A stretch of DNA of 64,000 nucleotides from Cardiobacterium hominis (GTDB lineage: Bacteria > Pseudomonadota > Gammaproteobacteria > Cardiobacteriales > Cardiobacteriaceae), in assembly GCF_900637305.1 (NCBI RefSeq), contig NZ_LR134365.1, positions 1,604,501 to 1,668,500 on the forward strand, read 5' to 3'. Numbering within the stretch: the first letter of the stretch is position 1; the number at the start of each line of letters is the position of its first letter. This document shows positions 15,848 through 24,978 of this stretch, in pieces. The position numbers and the translations under genes are program-made. The notes below the pieces were generated by a model. The model had not been told where the DNA came from. It did no database searches and saw only the letters and a list, made by a program, of their open reading frames with translations.

Positions 15848-18058
15848 ATGGTTCGCGTGCTGCATTTGCGTTATTTCTGGTGTGTTTTTTTGTGGATTCC
15901 GCTGGAAGCGGGGGCGTTGCAATGTGTCGCCGATCCGCTGGCGGTGTTTACCGAACTGGGCGGCGACCCGGACGACAAGGAAGTACACGTGCGTGCCGAC
16001 AATTCCGCCGGCGATTACCGCCGCGCCGATTTCTCCGGCTCGGTGGAGATGCACCAGGGCGACAAGCACCTGTTCGCGCCGGAGCTCACTTACCGCCATG
16101 AAGAAGGCAAGGCGGAGCTGGAACGCGGCGGCGTCATCTCCACTTCCGAAGCGGCGATTGAAGGCATCAAGGGGCATTACGACAGCGAAGCGCAGACCGC
16201 TTCCTTTGAAGAAGCGGAATACTATCTGCGCGGCAAACAGCAGGCGGCGGTGGGTTCGGCGAAAAACGCCCGTTTTGACCGCAGCCACAACCGCGACGAT
16301 TTCGAAAGCGTTACCTGGACGACCTGCGCCCGCCTGCATCCCGCCTGGCACATCAAGGCGCACACCCTGATGCTCGACCACAACCGCGAACGCGGCGTGG
16401 CGCGCGACATGACGCTGCGCATCGGCAGCGTGCCGGTGTTCTACCTGCCGTACTTCTCCTTCCCCATCACCTCGGCGCGACAAAGCGGATTCCTCATCCC
16501 GTCAGCGGGCAGCAGCGAAGAGCGCGGACTGGAACTCAGCATCCCTTACTACTGGAACATCGCCCCCAACCAGGATGCCACCTTCACCTTCCGCCCGATG
16601 CTGAAACGCGGGGTGATGGTAGAAGGCGAATACCGCTTCCTCGGCGAAAAACAAGAAGGCACGCTCTACGGCGCGCTGCTCGCCAACGACCGCAAACGCC
16701 CGCACCACGCCCGCTGGAGCGGTCGCCTGACGCACCAATACCACTTCAACGACCAGTGGCACACCGACTACCGCTACCAGCAAGTCTCGGACGTCGATTA
16801 CGTCAAAGACTTCACCACCGATTTCGAACTCTACGACGACTGGTATCTGGAGCGCCACCTCACCCTCTACGGCAACACCGACTACGGCAACATCATGCTG
16901 CGCGGCCAGGACTACCAGCGCATTGACCCCGGCGTCAACGAGGCCGACAAACCCTACAGCCGCGCGCCGCAACTCACCTACAACAAAACCCTGAAAAACG
17001 GCAACTGGCGCTTTGATTTCAGCGGCGAAGCCGTGCATTTCCACAAAGACGAACTGGGCGGTGCCAACCGCTTCAGCGGCGACATCAGCGCTGCCTACCG
17101 TCTTGAGGCCGCCTACGGCTACATCGAGCCACAAATCAGCGCCAACCTCGCCCATTACGACTTCAGCACGCGCAAAGACAGGCTGCATGGCCGCCACAAC
17201 ACCCGCGTCCTGCCGACCTTCAGCCTGGACAGCAAACTCACCTTCGAGCGCAGCGTCGCCTGGCAGGGCGAAGGCTGGACACAAACCCTGGAGCCGCGCC
17301 TCTACTACCTCTACACGCCGTACAAAGACCAAAGCGAAATCCCCGCCTTTGACAGCGACGAGCGCAGCCTCTCCTGGAACTGGCTCTTTGCGCGCAACCG
17401 CTTCGTCGGCCAGGACCGCATCGGCGACGCCAACCAGCTCACCACCTCGGTCAGCACCGGCCTCTACCGCGACAGCGACGGCCAAGAAAAACTGCGCCTC
17501 TCCCTCGGACAAATCCAGTACTTCAAAGATCGCCGCGTCAACCTCGGCAACAAACCCGTCGAAAAACAGGGACGCTCCCTACTGGTCAGCGAAGGCCTCT
17601 ACCAAATCGACCAACACTGGCGGCTCTACGGCCTCACCTTCTGGGACACCCAAAAACACCGCCCCGAACGCGACGTCATCAGCCTCGACTACCAACTCGA
17701 TAACGACCGCTTCATCAAACTCGCGCACCACTACGGTAAAGGCGACTACAACCAGACCACCCTTGCTGCCGTCTGGCGCATCAACCCACAATGGCGGCTG
17801 TTTTACCGCCAGGACTACTCCACCCGCCACCACCGCGTCTTCAACAACGTCGCCGGCGTCGAATACAACGACTGCTGCTGGGCATGGCGGCTGGCAGGCA
17901 AACACTGGCGCGACAAACCCGAAGACGACAAAAAACACAACGCCATCTACCTCGAATTCGTCCTGAAAGGACTGGGTAACATGGGCAACCGCTCCGGGCG
18001 GATGCTCAAAAACGAAATCCACGGCTTTACGCCATTAGCAGAGGAACACGAATTTTGA
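15848..18058 (+). CDS. lptD: LPS-assembly protein LptD
   Basis: 736 residues from ATG 15848 (MVRVLHLRYF), chosen because it gives a hydrophobic N-terminus suitable for export; a much longer upstream open frame overlaps purH and is not real. LptD is the outer-membrane barrel that, with LptE, inserts LPS in the outer leaflet. An OstA-type periplasmic domain occupies residues about 40-160 and the beta-barrel the rest. Four cysteines, Cys26, Cys160 and the Cys676-Cys677 pair, match the disulphide pattern of E. coli LptD. It is followed without gap by surA, its chaperone, as in many gammaproteobacteria. Confidence 0.96.
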   Translation: MVRVLHLRYFWCVFLWIPLEAGALQCVADPLAVFTELGGDPDDKEVHVRADNSAGDYRRADFSGSVEMHQGDKHLFAPELTYRHEEGKAELERGGVISTSEAAIEGIKGHYDSEAQTASFEEAEYYLRGKQQAAVGSAKNARFDRSHNRDDFESVTWTTCARLHPAWHIKAHTLMLDHNRERGVARDMTLRIGSVPVFYLPYFSFPITSARQSGFLIPSAGSSEERGLELSIPYYWNIAPNQDATFTFRPMLKRGVMVEGEYRFLGEKQEGTLYGALLANDRKRPHHARWSGRLTHQYHFNDQWHTDYRYQQVSDVDYVKDFTTDFELYDDWYLERHLTLYGNTDYGNIMLRGQDYQRIDPGVNEADKPYSRAPQLTYNKTLKNGNWRFDFSGEAVHFHKDELGGANRFSGDISAAYRLEAAYGYIEPQISANLAHYDFSTRKDRLHGRHNTRVLPTFSLDSKLTFERSVAWQGEGWTQTLEPRLYYLYTPYKDQSEIPAFDSDERSLSWNWLFARNRFVGQDRIGDANQLTTSVSTGLYRDSDGQEKLRLSLGQIQYFKDRRVNLGNKPVEKQGRSLLVSEGLYQIDQHWRLYGLTFWDTQKHRPERDVISLDYQLDNDRFIKLAHHYGKGDYNQTTLAAVWRINPQWRLFYRQDYSTRHHRVFNNVAGVEYNDCCWAWRLAGKHWRDKPEDDKKHNAIYLEFVLKGLGNMGNRSGRMLKNEIHGFTPLAEEHEF

Positions 18059-19356
18059 AAACCCTCCTGATCCCCGCCCTGCTCGCCATGAGCATCACCG
18101 GCCTGCAAGCCCCCGCGCAGAACCTCAAATACGGCCCGGCCAGCGCGCCCAAAGGCGCGAGCCAGCCGATAGACGAAATCGGCCTGGTCGTCAATGACGA
18201 AGCCATCACCCGCCGCCAGCTGACACAAGAAATAGAAGCAGCGCGGCGCAACCTGCCCAAAGAACTCAAACTGCCCGCGGGCGAACTGGAGCACCAACTG
18301 CTCGAACACGTCATCATGAACCACCTGCTCGCGCAAATCGAAAAAAAAGTCGGGCTGGAAATCAGCGAAGACGAACTGAACACCGCCATCGCCCAAATCG
18401 CCGGGCGCAACAAAGTCAGCGAACAAAAACTCTACGCCCAGGCCCAACGCGACACCGGCCTCAGCCGCGACGCCTTCCGCGAACAAGTGCGCAAAAGCCT
18501 CGCGCAAGAACACATGAAAGAAGGCATGGTCGGCGCTGACATCAACATCACCGAGCGCCAAGTGGACGAATACATCGCCAAACTGGCACGCGAACAAGGC
18601 AGTACCATCCACGTACAAGACCTGCTCATCCCGCTGCCGGAAGGCGACGCCCAAAGCCGCGCGGGTGAAGTCGATGCCAAAATCCGCGAAGTCTCACAGG
18701 CCCTGCGCGACAGCGGCGGCAACCTCCAACAAGCCAGCGCCCGCGTCGCCGGCGCGCGCTACAACGACCTCGGCGACGTCAACCTCGGCCGCATCCCACC
18801 GCGCTTTGCCCGCGCGCTGGCCAAACTGGGCGCAGGCGAAATCGTCGAAAGCCCGGTCGTGGATGACGACGGCATGCACTTCCTCAAAGTCGCAAGCAAA
18901 CACAGCGCCGAAGGCAACTACACCCTCGCTGAGGCCGACGTCTCGCACATCCTCCTGCGCAACAACGACGGCCGCGACGACAACAGCAAAGCCCGCATAG
19001 ACGCCATCTACCGCGAACTACAAGCAGGCGCAGACTTCGCCAGCCTGGCACGCCGCTACTCCGAAGACGCGCAGAGCGCGGCCAAAGGCGGCGACCTCGG
19101 CTGGGTCAGCGCCGACCAATTCGGCGGCGAACTGGCACAAGCCATCGAGACCCAGGCGGTGGGCAGCATCAGCAAACCCATCAAAACCCCCTACGGCTAC
19201 CACATCCTCCTCGTGCGCGAACGCCGCCAAAGCGACAAAAGCGAAGCCGTCGTGCGCGAACAAATCAAACGCAACCTCTACGCCAAAGCGCTGGACGAAG
19301 CCTGGCAACAACGCCTGCAATCCCTGCGCCGCGAAGCCTACATCGACATCCGATGA
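18055..19356 (+). CDS. surA: Periplasmic chaperone/peptidyl-prolyl isomerase SurA
   Basis: 433 residues. The start is TTG 18055, overlapping the lptD stop; it gives a signal peptide (MKTLLIPALLAMSITGLQAPAQ). SurA escorts outer-membrane proteins, LptD included, through the periplasm. Domains: N-terminal chaperone domain (residues about 30-180), first parvulin domain (about 180-285), second parvulin domain (about 295-395, with ADVSHILLRNN, LARRYSEDAQSAAKGGDLGWV and KPIKTPYGYHILLV) and a C-terminal helix. The last four bases overlap rsmA. The order lptD-surA-rsmA is conserved; pdxA, often between surA and rsmA, is absent. Confidence 0.96.
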   Translation: MKTLLIPALLAMSITGLQAPAQNLKYGPASAPKGASQPIDEIGLVVNDEAITRRQLTQEIEAARRNLPKELKLPAGELEHQLLEHVIMNHLLAQIEKKVGLEISEDELNTAIAQIAGRNKVSEQKLYAQAQRDTGLSRDAFREQVRKSLAQEHMKEGMVGADINITERQVDEYIAKLAREQGSTIHVQDLLIPLPEGDAQSRAGEVDAKIREVSQALRDSGGNLQQASARVAGARYNDLGDVNLGRIPPRFARALAKLGAGEIVESPVVDDDGMHFLKVASKHSAEGNYTLAEADVSHILLRNNDGRDDNSKARIDAIYRELQAGADFASLARRYSEDAQSAAKGGDLGWVSADQFGGELAQAIETQAVGSISKPIKTPYGYHILLVRERRQSDKSEAVVREQIKRNLYAKALDEAWQQRLQSLRREAYIDIR

Positions 19357-20426
19357 ACGAAGTCAAAGCCGCCAAACACCTCGGCCAACACTTCCTGCGC
19401 GACGAAGCCGTCATCGCCCGCCTGCTCGCCGTCATCAACGCCAAAGCGGGCGAGCGCATCTTGGAAATCGGCCCCGGCCTCGGCGCGCTCACCCTGCCGC
19501 TCTTGCGACAAACCGGCGCCATGACGGCGGTCGAATACGACCCGCGCGTCCTGGCACCGCTCGCCAAAAAAGCCGCCACCCTCGGCACGCTCCACCTCAT
19601 CCACGCCGACATCCTCACCATCGACTTTGGCGAACTGCTCGCCAAACAGCCCCCTCCACCTGTGGGGGAGGGACGGGGTGGGGGCAGCGACCAACCCGCA
19701 TCAGCGACAAGCACGCCTCCCTCTCCCCGTGCGGGAGGGGCAGGGAGTGGGGTTCATCCGCATACCGCCGCTGCCGAATCGGCCGCCACACATAAGGTGC
19801 GCCTTGGCCCACCGCAGGCAGCCGAAATAATAACCGCCCCCCATTCCCCCACCGATTTACCCCCTCCCCCGCAAAGCGGGGGAGGGTTGGGGAGGGGGTG
19901 TGAAAACCCGCGCAGCGACAATCCGCAAAAACTCCGCCTCGTCGGCAACCTCCCCTACAACCTCTCCTCGCCCATCCTCTTTCACTGCCTCGCGCAGCGT
20001 GAGCACATCCACGACATGCACTACATGCTGCAAAAAGAAGTCGTTGACCGCATCACCGCCGCGCCCGGCAGCAAAACCTACGGCCGCCTCAGCCTGATGG
20101 CACAACTGTGGTGCGAAACCACCGCGCTGTTTGACATCCCGCCGGACGCCTTCGACCCGCCGCCGAAAGTCGATAGCGCCGTCGTCCGTCTCGTCCCGCG
20201 CCCCGCGCCCGCTTGGCAAATTGACGACCTCGCCACCTTTGAAGAAACCGTGCGCCTCGCCTTCGCGCAACGCCGCAAAATGCTGCGCAAAACCTTCGCC
20301 CACTGGATGAACGCCGCCGCGCTCGAAGCGCTCGACATTGACCCCACCGCCCGCGCCGAAACCCTGGACGGCGCCGCCTTTGCCCGCCTTGCCAACGCCC
20401 GCTACCAACAGGAATGCCAAAAATGA
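19353..20426 (+). CDS. rsmA: 16S rRNA dimethyladenosine transferase with in-frame repeat insert
   Basis: RsmA (KsgA) dimethylates A1518 and A1519 of 16S rRNA in late 30S assembly. The protein is 357 residues, about 90 more than usual. The SAM site EIGPGLGALTLP (38-49), HADIL, and the catalytic NLPY motif (199-202) are all intact, as is the C-terminal FAQRRKMLRKTF. The extra residues, about 99-189, replace the loop between HADILTIDFGELLAKQ and LRLVGNLPY, and are Pro/Gly-rich translation of dispersed palindromic repeats (19649-19920). No stop or frameshift arises, so the gene is probably functional. ATGA overlap with surA. Confidence 0.93.
   Translation: MNEVKAAKHLGQHFLRDEAVIARLLAVINAKAGERILEIGPGLGALTLPLLRQTGAMTAVEYDPRVLAPLAKKAATLGTLHLIHADILTIDFGELLAKQPPPPVGEGRGGGSDQPASATSTPPSPRAGGAGSGVHPHTAAAESAATHKVRLGPPQAAEIITAPHSPTDLPPPPQSGGGLGRGCENPRSDNPQKLRLVGNLPYNLSSPILFHCLAQREHIHDMHYMLQKEVVDRITAAPGSKTYGRLSLMAQLWCETTALFDIPPDAFDPPPKVDSAVVRLVPRPAPAWQIDDLATFEETVRLAFAQRRKMLRKTFAHWMNAAALEALDIDPTARAETLDGAAFARLANARYQQECQK
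19649..19920. repeat. Composite palindromic repeat insert inside rsmA
   Basis: About 272 bp of dispersed-repeat sequence in the rsmA frame. It holds at least three hairpin units: CCCCTCCACC...GGGGGAGGG at the left, CCTCTCCCCGTGCGGGAGGGG in the middle, CCCTCCCCCGC...GCGGGGGAGGG at the right, followed by the tail GGTGTGAAAACCCGCGCAGC. The tail recurs at 24820-24845, 27064-27086 and 30905-30925. Boundaries are estimated by comparison with the usual RsmA length. Confidence 0.85.
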
Positions 20427-21142
20427 ACCCCACCGTCCTCATCACTGGCCACAGCTACGGCCTTGGCGCAGCCCTTGCCGCCGCCTGGCTACAAACCGGC
20501 GCGCGCGTCATCGGCCTTGCCCGCAGCAACAACGCAGCCCTTGCAGCAAACCACCCCGGCCAACTGCACGAAACCGCGATAGATCTGGCCGACCCGCCGG
20601 CCGTCCTCGCCTACACCCGCAGCGACGCCTTCCGCCACATCTGCCAAGAAGCCGACACCCTCTGGCTTTTCAACAACGCCGGCACCGTCGCCCCCTCCGC
20701 GCCGCTTGGTGCGCAAGCTGACGACGACATCACCCACGCGCTGAACCTCAACATCACCGCCCCCCTGCTCCTTGCCAACGCCACCGTCGCCCACGCACGC
20801 GACCGCGAGCGCGTGCGCATCGTCCATATCAGCAGCGGCGCGGCGCGCAAACCCTATCCCGGCTGGAGCATCTACGGCGCGAGCAAAGCGGCGCTTGACC
20901 GCCATGCCGCCGACGCTGCCGCCGAAGGCGTGCGCATCGTCAGCCTCGCCCCCGGCGTGGTCGATACCGCGATGCAGGCGGGCATGCGCAACGACGCCTC
21001 CTTCCCCCTGCGCGAACAATTCGCAGCCTTACACGCCGACGGCAAACTGCAAAGCGCCAGCGACACCGCCGCACAAATCCTCGCCTACTGCCAAAGCGAC
21101 CAATTCGCCCGCGAACCCATCGCCGACATCCGCACCCTCTGA
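20423..21142 (+). CDS. Short-chain dehydrogenase/reductase
   Basis: 239 residues from ATG 20423 (an in-frame ATG at 20414 is possible); 20423 has AGGA 8 bp upstream and an ATGA overlap with rsmA. NAD(P)-binding motif TGHSYGLG (TGxxxGxG), the structural NNAG motif near residue 87 and catalytic YGASK near residue 154 are present. It looks like a small classical SDR near the sepiapterin-reductase type; substrate unknown. Cotranscribed with the lptD-surA-rsmA operon by position. The conserved catalytic Ser is likely the one in HISSGAARK. Confidence 0.88.
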   Translation: MNPTVLITGHSYGLGAALAAAWLQTGARVIGLARSNNAALAANHPGQLHETAIDLADPPAVLAYTRSDAFRHICQEADTLWLFNNAGTVAPSAPLGAQADDDITHALNLNITAPLLLANATVAHARDRERVRIVHISSGAARKPYPGWSIYGASKAALDRHAADAAAEGVRIVSLAPGVVDTAMQAGMRNDASFPLREQFAALHADGKLQSASDTAAQILAYCQSDQFAREPIADIRTL

Positions 21143-21153
21143 CCGGAGCTCCC

Positions 21154-21234
21154 ATGAAAAAAGGCACACTACTCAACGCCCCGCTTTCCGCCGCCATCGC
21201 CGAAACCGCAGAAAGCCCCGCAGAACCCGCATGA
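21154..21234 (+). pseudogene. rbsD: rbsD N-terminal fragment
   Basis: A 26-codon frame with a GGAG ribosome site. The first 16 residues, [16 protein letters not shown], match the start of D-ribose pyranase RbsD (MKKGxLLNxxxSxxIA), after which the frame diverges and stops. The full protein is about 130-140 residues. It marks the left edge of a dismantled rbs operon whose rbsB tail and rbsK lie at 24092 and 24979. Confidence 0.75.
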
Positions 21235-21518
21235 ACACCAAACTGAAAACCCACCTCATCCGCCAGCGCTCGCTTCTCGCCCTGCTCGCAGAAGGCAAAA
21301 AAACCTACGACATCCAGCGCTACAAAGACCTCGGCGAAATGAATTCCGAAAAACTGTGGGAAACCACACTCGATCCAGCGGTGCGTCGCATGCTGCAAGT
21401 ACAACTCAAAGACGCGCGCCTGGCCGATGAAATCTTCACCACGCTGATGGGAGAGGAAGTCGAACCGCACCGCGCCTTCATCGAAGACAACGCCAACAGC
21501 GCCAACATCGACATCTGA
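21231..21518 (+). pseudogene. gyrB: gyrB C-terminal fragment
   Basis: 95-codon frame whose ATG overlaps the stop of the rbsD fragment. Residues about 28-95 match the C-terminus of DNA gyrase subunit [54 protein letters not shown] and the terminal NIDI. The normally invariant RYKGLGEM reads RYKDLGEM, pointing to drift after duplication. The first 27 residues ([20 protein letters not shown]...) are not recognised. It cannot act as gyrase because ATPase and transducer domains are missing. Confidence 0.8.
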
Positions 21519-21678
21519 CCCACCGCTGGTTCATATCTCATACTACAGCCCGCAGAAGAAGCCGTTCTTCTGCGGAAAACAAAGACGGAATTGCACGGAA
21601 TACAAACCGGATAGCCATAAACCAGTCGCAACCGTGAACAACACACGGAAACATGTACCAAACAAACAGGAGTAACCG

Positions 21679-23961
21679 ATGCGTGATAACACCAACCCAA
21701 AACACCGCCTTGAAAGCATGCAGCAGGAGCTGAACCAGTTTTCCCGTGCTGCCAACGATATTCTCGGCAGGCAATACTTAAATGCAGACACCTTGCGGAA
21801 GCTGAATATTGAAGTCCCGCCAAACAGGACAGCTTTTTGGTGCATCTTCATACTGCTCACTATTTTCCTTTCCTTCGTGACGCAGACTTTTATTCCCGGA
21901 CTTATTGCGACCGCTTACGTTGTTTTCAAAATCGTGAGCGAACAGACAAAGCAAAATGAATTCCTGGCCAATTACTTCATGACACTGTTGTTGGTCAAAG
22001 GGGACAGCAGTGAAGAAAGATTCCCTGTTGAATTACATAGCGCATATTGTCTTTATGATAGGGGAAAAATCCATTTTGGCTCTTATCATACTGCTTGCAT
22101 TCCCGAGGTAAAACATGGTGATATCATTATTTCCATAAACAGTCATGTTGGCAAAGATGAGGAAGACAAAGAAAAATTGGGCAAAGCCTTATGCTATATT
22201 GCCTTGCGCAAGGAAGGCAAAATGCCATACATGACATGGGATGGCTCAAGCTTCACGAAACGTGGCGAGCTTGCCCCTGCCAACCATTCCGTAAAAGCGC
22301 TTGCTCTGCAATTCGTTGATAAACTCGCCTTATGGCAAGACTATTTGCAGGAAAAGGAAGCCTATGAAGAATGGCAACGCACCGAGGACGCTTTCAATAT
22401 TCACCAGGGCTTGCCGCAATCCCCGGCAGTCAGCGCACAACAGGAAGCAGAACAGCAGGCTCGCGAAGCGGCAGCAGAAGCCGCCCGCCAAGCCAAAAAA
22501 GCAGAAATTGCCGCCCGCTGGGCAAAAGTCTGTCTGCCAGAAGCCCTCAAAGAAAACATCCGCCAACTGGGCGACGCCTTTGTCACGGGCGAAAGCAGCG
22601 CCGCGCAAGGCATCCTCCTTTACGGACCGCCCGGAACGGGCAAATCGCTCATCGCCCGCACCCTTGCCGACACCCTCGATTGCGCTTTTATCGCCGTAAC
22701 CCTGCACGACCTGAAAGGCCGCTACATCGGCGAAAGCGGGCAGAAAGTCAAAGAAGTCTGGGAAAAGGCAAAATCCCACAGCCGTTGCATCCTTTTTATT
22801 GACGAATGCGAAAGCATATTCGTCAAACGTGGCAGTACGGGCAGCGACAGTTTCACCGATGACATTGTGCAGGCCTTTATTGCAGAATGGGACGGCTTTG
22901 ACAAGCAACAAACCGTATTGATACTGGGCGCTACCAACCGCCGCGACATTATGGATGAAGCCGTATTGTCGCGCTTTGCCGAACAAATCGAAATTCCCTT
23001 GCCCGATGCGGCGATGCGGCAATCCATTTTTGCCGCTGAGCTCGCCGCCCTCGGCTGGCAGGGCGAATTGCCGGAAACGGCCAGCGATTACCTGCAAGGA
23101 TTCTCCGGACGGGAAATTGCCAATCTCTCCCGGCAAATGATGCGCAATGGTGGCGACATTAACGAAGAAACACTGGCCGAAGCCACGCGCAGCAAACGTA
23201 CCATCGGCAACAACGCCATTGATAAAAATGCCACCTGGGACAAACTGGTTCTAAATGACAGCAACAAAAAAATACTGCATTCCGCCAGTGCCATGTTTGC
23301 CAATGCTGAAACCTTGCGCAACAAGGGCATCAACATTCCGCGCGGCATACTCCTTTACGGCCCGCCCGGCACCGGCAAAACACAAATTGCCCGTACCATG
23401 GCAAACGAAAGCGGCCTGTCCTTTATCGGTGCATCTACCGCAGACATGAAAGCTGGCTATACCGGACAAAGCGGACAATTGGTAAAAGAATTGTTTGCCC
23501 GTGCGCGCAGCCAAACACCGTGCATCCTTTTTATCGATGAAATGGATATCATCGCCCCGGCACGCGGCGGTGCGGATGACGCCTTCACCAAAGAAATCGT
23601 CGGCCAATTACTGCAAGAACTGGACGGCATCAAAAACCAAAGCGGCGACGTTTTCGTGCTGGCCGCAACCAACCGCCCTGAAGACATTGACAGCGCCCTC
23701 CTTTCCCGTTTCAACCGCCGCATCGAAATCGGCCTGCCGGATGCCGCGGCGCGTGCCGCCATCCTGCGCGTCCTGCTGGCCAACAAGCCCGTCGCCTTCG
23801 ACCTGGAAGAAGGCTGCGCCACGCTTGCCGCGCGCAGCGACGGACAAAGCGGCCGCGATTTGCGTAACCGGGTGGAACGCGCCGAACAAAACGCCATCGT
23901 CCGCCACCTCGATGCAGGCGATATTGACGGGCTGCAACTGGAACTCGCCGATTTCGACTGA
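21679..23961 (+). CDS. Membrane-anchored tandem AAA+ ATPase
   Basis: 760 residues. A hydrophobic hairpin at about 50-88 ([19 protein letters not shown] and a second helix) anchors the N-terminus, followed by an unrecognised domain (about 90-230) and an Ala/Lys-rich coiled coil (about 255-285). Two Cdc48/FtsH-type AAA modules follow: Walker A GPPGTGKS at 316-323 with Walker B FIDE ending at 376, and Walker A GPPGTGKT at 561-568 with FIDE at 618-621. Both have ATNR-type second regions of homology and LSRF arginine fingers, so both should hydrolyse ATP. No protease or nuclease domain is visible. The N-terminal third is AT-richer than neighbours. It sits in the dismantled rbs operon. Function unknown; an unfoldase or remodelling role is likely. 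Confidence 0.88.
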   Translation: MRDNTNPKHRLESMQQELNQFSRAANDILGRQYLNADTLRKLNIEVPPNRTAFWCIFILLTIFLSFVTQTFIPGLIATAYVVFKIVSEQTKQNEFLANYFMTLLLVKGDSSEERFPVELHSAYCLYDRGKIHFGSYHTACIPEVKHGDIIISINSHVGKDEEDKEKLGKALCYIALRKEGKMPYMTWDGSSFTKRGELAPANHSVKALALQFVDKLALWQDYLQEKEAYEEWQRTEDAFNIHQGLPQSPAVSAQQEAEQQAREAAAEAARQAKKAEIAARWAKVCLPEALKENIRQLGDAFVTGESSAAQGILLYGPPGTGKSLIARTLADTLDCAFIAVTLHDLKGRYIGESGQKVKEVWEKAKSHSRCILFIDECESIFVKRGSTGSDSFTDDIVQAFIAEWDGFDKQQTVLILGATNRRDIMDEAVLSRFAEQIEIPLPDAAMRQSIFAAELAALGWQGELPETASDYLQGFSGREIANLSRQMMRNGGDINEETLAEATRSKRTIGNNAIDKNATWDKLVLNDSNKKILHSASAMFANAETLRNKGINIPRGILLYGPPGTGKTQIARTMANESGLSFIGASTADMKAGYTGQSGQLVKELFARARSQTPCILFIDEMDIIAPARGGADDAFTKEIVGQLLQELDGIKNQSGDVFVLAATNRPEDIDSALLSRFNRRIEIGLPDAAARAAILRVLLANKPVAFDLEEGCATLAARSDGQSGRDLRNRVERAEQNAIVRHLDAGDIDGLQLELADFD

Positions 23962-23979
23962 CCGCACTGCAAGAAATAT

Positions 23980-24007
23980 ACATACACCTGAGCGCTCAGG
24001 TGTATGT
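23980..24007. repeat. GAGCGCTC palindromic repeat, copy 2
   Basis: Perfect 28-bp palindrome, arm ACATACACCTGAGC and its complement, 19 bp after the AAA+ gene stop. Confidence 0.88.
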
Positions 24008-24011
24008 CGCG

Positions 24012-24040
24012 ACATACACACCGAGCGCTCAAGCGTATGT
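24012..24040. repeat. GAGCGCTC palindromic repeat, copy 3
   Basis: Imperfect tandem neighbour of copy 2: ACATACACACC, GAGCGCTC core, then AAGCGTATGT. The two copies form a head-to-tail pair between the AAA+ gene and the rbsB fragment. Confidence 0.8.
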
Positions 24041-24091
24041 AAAAACCTGCGGAAGCGGCGCAGCCACAAAACCCACACATCGACCCCCTTC

Positions 24092-24646
24092 ATGACCCCT
24101 GAAGAACTCGCGCGGCGCGCCAACCTCACCCCCTCCACCCTGCACCGCCTGCTTGCCGAATACCAATACGCGATGAGCGACGAAATGAGCGCCGCCATGC
24201 ACAACGCGCCTGACGACCCCATCGCCGCCCAATTCACCTCCGCCGCGCGCGAACGCGGTGCGGGCTTTGCCAAAGCCGCCCAGGCGCACGACTTCAAAAT
24301 CCTTGCCAGCCAACCGGCCGACTTTGACCGCAGCAAAGGGCTGAACGTCATGGAAAACCTGCTCACCGCCCAACCCGAAGTACAGGGCGTCTTCGCGCAA
24401 AACGACGAAATGGCGCTTGGCGCACTGCGCGCCATCCAGGCCGCGGGCAAAAAAGACCTCGTCCTCGTCGGCTTCGACGGCACCGATGACGGCGTCAAAG
24501 CCGTCAAAGGCGGCAAAATGGCCGCGACCATCGCACAACAGCCGGAAAAAATCGGCGAAATCGGCGTACAAACCGCGGACAAAGTGCTGAAAGGCGAAAA
24601 AGTCGAAGCCTCCATCCCGGTCGAACTCAAACTCATCAACCAATAA
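24092..24646 (+). pseudogene. rbsB: rbsB C-terminal fragment fused to an unrelated start
   Basis: 184-codon frame from ATG 24092. From about residue 50 to the end it matches the C-terminal half of the periplasmic ribose-binding protein: [69 protein letters not shown]. The signal peptide and first lobe are gone. The N-terminal 48 residues ([21 protein letters not shown], then [11 protein letters not shown]) are foreign and vaguely recall the start of lysine 2,3-aminomutase-type proteins. Not exportable, hence a remnant. Confidence 0.8.
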
Positions 24647-24978
24647 CACGGCAAGAACAGCCCTCTCCCATGGAGAGGGCTTAAACCCTGCTACCAGCGC
24701 TACCGCCAACTCCCGCGCCTAAGGCGTGTTTACCATTTGAATCACCCTCCACTGCGAAGCGGGGGAGGGTCGGGGCTCCCCTTGAAAAAGGCGAATGCCT
24801 TTTTCAAGGGAACCCGGGGAGGGGGTGTGAAAACCGCGTAGCGACCGCATTCAAAACGAAATGCAAACAGCCCCTAGTGGGGAAGGGCTGGGGCAGCAAA
24901 ACATACGCGCAGCGACAAAATTTTCACCGCCGCCAACCTCCACCCCCAGTACATAAACCACCTATCAAGGAGCCTCGC
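24647..24978. repeat. 332-bp gap filled by composite palindromic repeats
   Basis: No gene seen. It contains CCCTCTCCCATGGAGAGGG (24660-24680), the inverted conserved tail GGCGTGTTTACCATTTGAAT (24723-24742), a G/C hairpin, a 14-bp perfect stem CCCTTGAAAAAGGC / GCCTTTTTCAAGGG (24779-24810), the tail GGTGTGAAAACCGCGTAGCG (about 24824-24843), and AGCCCCTAGTGGGGAAGGGCT (24868-24888). The rbsK ribosome site (AAGGAGCC) is at the right end. Confidence 0.8.

Noticed and set aside
19649-19920. Frameshift or assembly error as cause of the rsmA insert
   Set aside because: Reading frame is continuous on both sides into conserved RsmA sequence and the same element type is found in recC in an equivalent phase, so a real insertion is more likely.
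21231-21518. Treating the gyrB-like frame as a functional small gyrase inhibitor
   Set aside because: No homologue known to me with this form; it is simply the C-terminal tail of GyrB with an unrelated short start, in a region of other gene fragments.
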